Source: Janthinobacterium sp. SUN073 (lineage in GTDB: Bacteria > Pseudomonadota > Gammaproteobacteria > Burkholderiales > Burkholderiaceae_D). From it: 64,000 nucleotides of DNA. Position 1 is the first letter of the stretch; every line of letters begins with the position of its first letter. The stretch spans positions 1 to 64,000 of the forward strand of contig NZ_JAPUBT010000006.1 of NCBI RefSeq assembly GCF_030397665.1, given 5' to 3'. Shown here in pieces: positions 62,756 through 64,000 of this stretch. The notes beneath the pieces are model-generated. The model ran no database searches and was not told where the DNA came from. It worked only from the letters and a program-made list of their open reading frames with translations. Made by a program: the position numbers and the translations under genes.

Positions 62756-63481
62756 TCAGCGGTACCTGGCGCATTCGCGCAGGAATACCAGGATGTCCCA
62801 GGTATAGCGGCGCAGCAGCCGGCGCGGCTCTTGCAGCAGACGGTAAAACCATTCCATGTGGATGCGCTGCACAAAAGCGGGCGCGCGCCGCTTGCCGCCG
62901 GACCAGAAGTCGAACAGCGCGCCCACACCCACCAGTACGTTGGCGTCCAGGGCATCCTGATGTGCGAGTATCCAGCGCTCCTGGATAGGGTTGCCCATCG
63001 CCACGAGCACGACCTGGGCGCGCGTCGCATTGATTTGCCGCACCAGATCGGGCGCACTGCCGATGCCGGCATGGCCATCGCAACTGCCGACGACGTCCTG
63101 CCCCAGCACGGTGCGCACATGCGTCACCGCCTTGGCCAGGATGTCGGGTTGCGCGCCCAGCATGAACACGCGCAGCGGCTGCGCGCTTTGCTCGAACAAA
63201 TACGGCGTGAAATCGGTGCCATTCAGATTCGCGGCGAAACGGCGCCCCTGCATCAGCCTGGCGGCGATATCCATGCCGACACCATCGTTGACGATGAGGT
63301 AGCGGCGCGAGGAGTCAGCTTCCAGTACGAAGCGGTTCTTCACGATAAAGTTGGTATTGGCAAAAAACAGCGCCGTCTTTTCCCCGCGCGCGATGATGCC
63401 CAGCAAGTGCTGCGCCAGCCACTCGCGCGTCGTGCTCAGCACGGGAAAACGGCTGATGTTGATGGTTTCTGGTGCTTCCAT
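62756..63481 (-). CDS. WecG/TagA/CpsF family glycosyltransferase
   Basis: A 241-residue glycosyltransferase of the WecG/TagA/CpsF family. Landmarks are FFANTNFIVKNRFVLEAD, NDGVGMDIAARLMQG, and VLVAMGNPIQERWILAHQ with VGVGALFDFWSGGKRRAP. These enzymes add sugars such as ManNAc or N-acetylmannosaminuronate to polyprenyl-linked intermediates in polysaccharide or teichoic acid synthesis. The start has AAGGAGG upstream. It follows the flippase gene after about 18 bases. Confidence 0.9.
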   Translation of the reverse strand: MEAPETINISRFPVLSTTREWLAQHLLGIIARGEKTALFFANTNFIVKNRFVLEADSSRRYLIVNDGVGMDIAARLMQGRRFAANLNGTDFTPYLFEQSAQPLRVFMLGAQPDILAKAVTHVRTVLGQDVVGSCDGHAGIGSAPDLVRQINATRAQVVLVAMGNPIQERWILAHQDALDANVLVGVGALFDFWSGGKRRAPAFVQRIHMEWFYRLLQEPRRLLRRYTWDILVFLRECARYR

Positions 63482-63499
63482 GGTGCTTGTGCGCCTCCT

Positions 63500-64000
63500 T
63501 CAATCCGCGGCCGCGCCGCGGTGCTTCAAATTACGTAATTGCCTGAGCAGTGAGAATGGATCAAAGCCCCCTGCCGTGCCGCGCAGCGCGCGTCCCAGCA
63601 GCAGCATCGGCAGCAGGTAGGCGATGGCGCCGGCAAACAGGGCCAGCACCAGCAGCACGATGGCGCTGCCCTGCCACCAGCGCGCCATCGCGTACAAGGT
63701 CAGCAACAGTGCCGCAGCGCCCGCCAGGACAGGCTGCAGCGCCACCAGGAAGGACGTCCAGGGCAAATCCATGGCCTTGCATGCCAGGTGCTGCGACCAC
63801 GGCAACATCAGCAGGTAGGCGGCGGCAAACGACAAGCTCATCGCCAGCAAGCCATACTGGCTGAAGCAGGCGGCCAAGATCACGGCTAGGCTCAGCTGCA
63901 AGATACCGAGCAGCGGCGGCCAGCGGCTGTGTCCCAGGGCAAACAGCACATAGTTGTTCAGTTCCGCGACCGAAGAGAGGCAATACAGCAGTGCCAGCGC
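63500..64000 (-). CDS. Polysaccharide flippase (Wzx/MATE-like), 3' part, cut by the window edge
   Basis: The open frame runs off the right edge, so only the C-terminal 166 or so residues are seen. They form about five hydrophobic helices (LLGILQLSLAVILAACF, LLAMSLSFAAAYLLML, LQPVLAGAAALLLTLYAMA, IVLLVLALFAGAIAYLLPMLLL) and a basic tail (LRQLRNLKHRGAAAD). This fits the C-terminus of an oligosaccharide flippase of the Wzx type or of a lipid-linked oligosaccharide exporter; with polysaccharide genes next to it, this is likely but the family cannot be fixed from this part. Confidence 0.7.
   Translation of the reverse strand, partial: ALALLYCLSSVAELNNYVLFALGHSRWPPLLGILQLSLAVILAACFSQYGLLAMSLSFAAAYLLMLPWSQHLACKAMDLPWTSFLVALQPVLAGAAALLLTLYAMARWWQGSAIVLLVLALFAGAIAYLLPMLLLGRALRGTAGGFDPFSLLRQLRNLKHRGAAAD

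Noticed and set aside
1..64000. CRISPR arrays, insertion sequences, attachment sites and tRNA genes.
   Set aside because: No regularly spaced direct repeats, transposase genes, integrase genes or tRNA-like cloverleaf were seen on either strand.

Overview
The window is a high-GC, gene-dense chromosomal segment. It looks like a betaproteobacterium of the order Burkholderiales, most probably family Oxalobacteraceae (Janthinobacterium/Duganella/Massilia-like). The evidence is the Burkholderiales-type porin, the assimilatory sulfate operon containing a DUF934 gene, several PEP-CTERM proteins, two LytS/LytTR-type two-component pairs, and the general gene repertoire. The genus is an inference. No insertion sequence, prophage, tRNA gene or CRISPR array was seen.

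Layout. 1-302: promoter and leader of an rRNA operon on the minus strand; the 16S gene lies off the left edge. 496-3957: a LytS/LytTR two-component pair and an orphan PAS histidine kinase. 4009-5801: a porin and a methyltransferase. 5863-13825: a sulfur assimilation locus with divergent cysB, then a TSUP permease, cysI, a DUF934 gene, cysH (APS-reductase type), cysD, cysN and cobA. 14077-18420: a membrane protein of unknown function, then a minus-strand operon lptF-lptG-cbiX-stealth. 18488-23121: pepA, small cell-envelope and unknown genes (lipoprotein, creA, DUF1653) and xthA. 23118-34813: a six-PAS GGDEF/EAL protein, a PrpR-type activator, an alpha/beta hydrolase with a LytS/LytTR pair whose kinase is broken by an in-frame TGA, and a tricorn-like S41 peptidase. 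34924-43633: housekeeping genes clpA/clpS, csp, icd, rluE, a DUF192 gene, rpsT and murJ.

43756-59890 is the most distinctive region. A tightly overlapping minus-strand operon of eleven genes encodes a hybrid machine: GspG, GspF and GspE with PilM/N/O/P-like proteins, a lipoprotein secretin and three further pseudopilins. PEP-CTERM genes lie on both sides, and upstream are a large extracellular ExeM/NucH-type nuclease and a TIGR03790-family protein, a family reported from exosortase-bearing genomes. 60025-64000 begins an exopolysaccharide cluster (manC-like, nucleotidyltransferase, WecG-type glycosyltransferase, flippase cut by the right edge). This fits the known association of PEP-CTERM sorting with polysaccharide export. 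No exosortase gene is in the window.

The best candidate for something not explained by ordinary genes is a ~105-base structured element. It is present twice (after pepA and after clpA), each time in the sense orientation, starting 8-11 bases after the stop codon and before an intrinsic terminator, with a covarying base pair in its apical hairpin. Other points worth a second look are the broken histidine kinase, the leader of the secretion operon, and the repeat-rich cysB/TSUP intergenic region.
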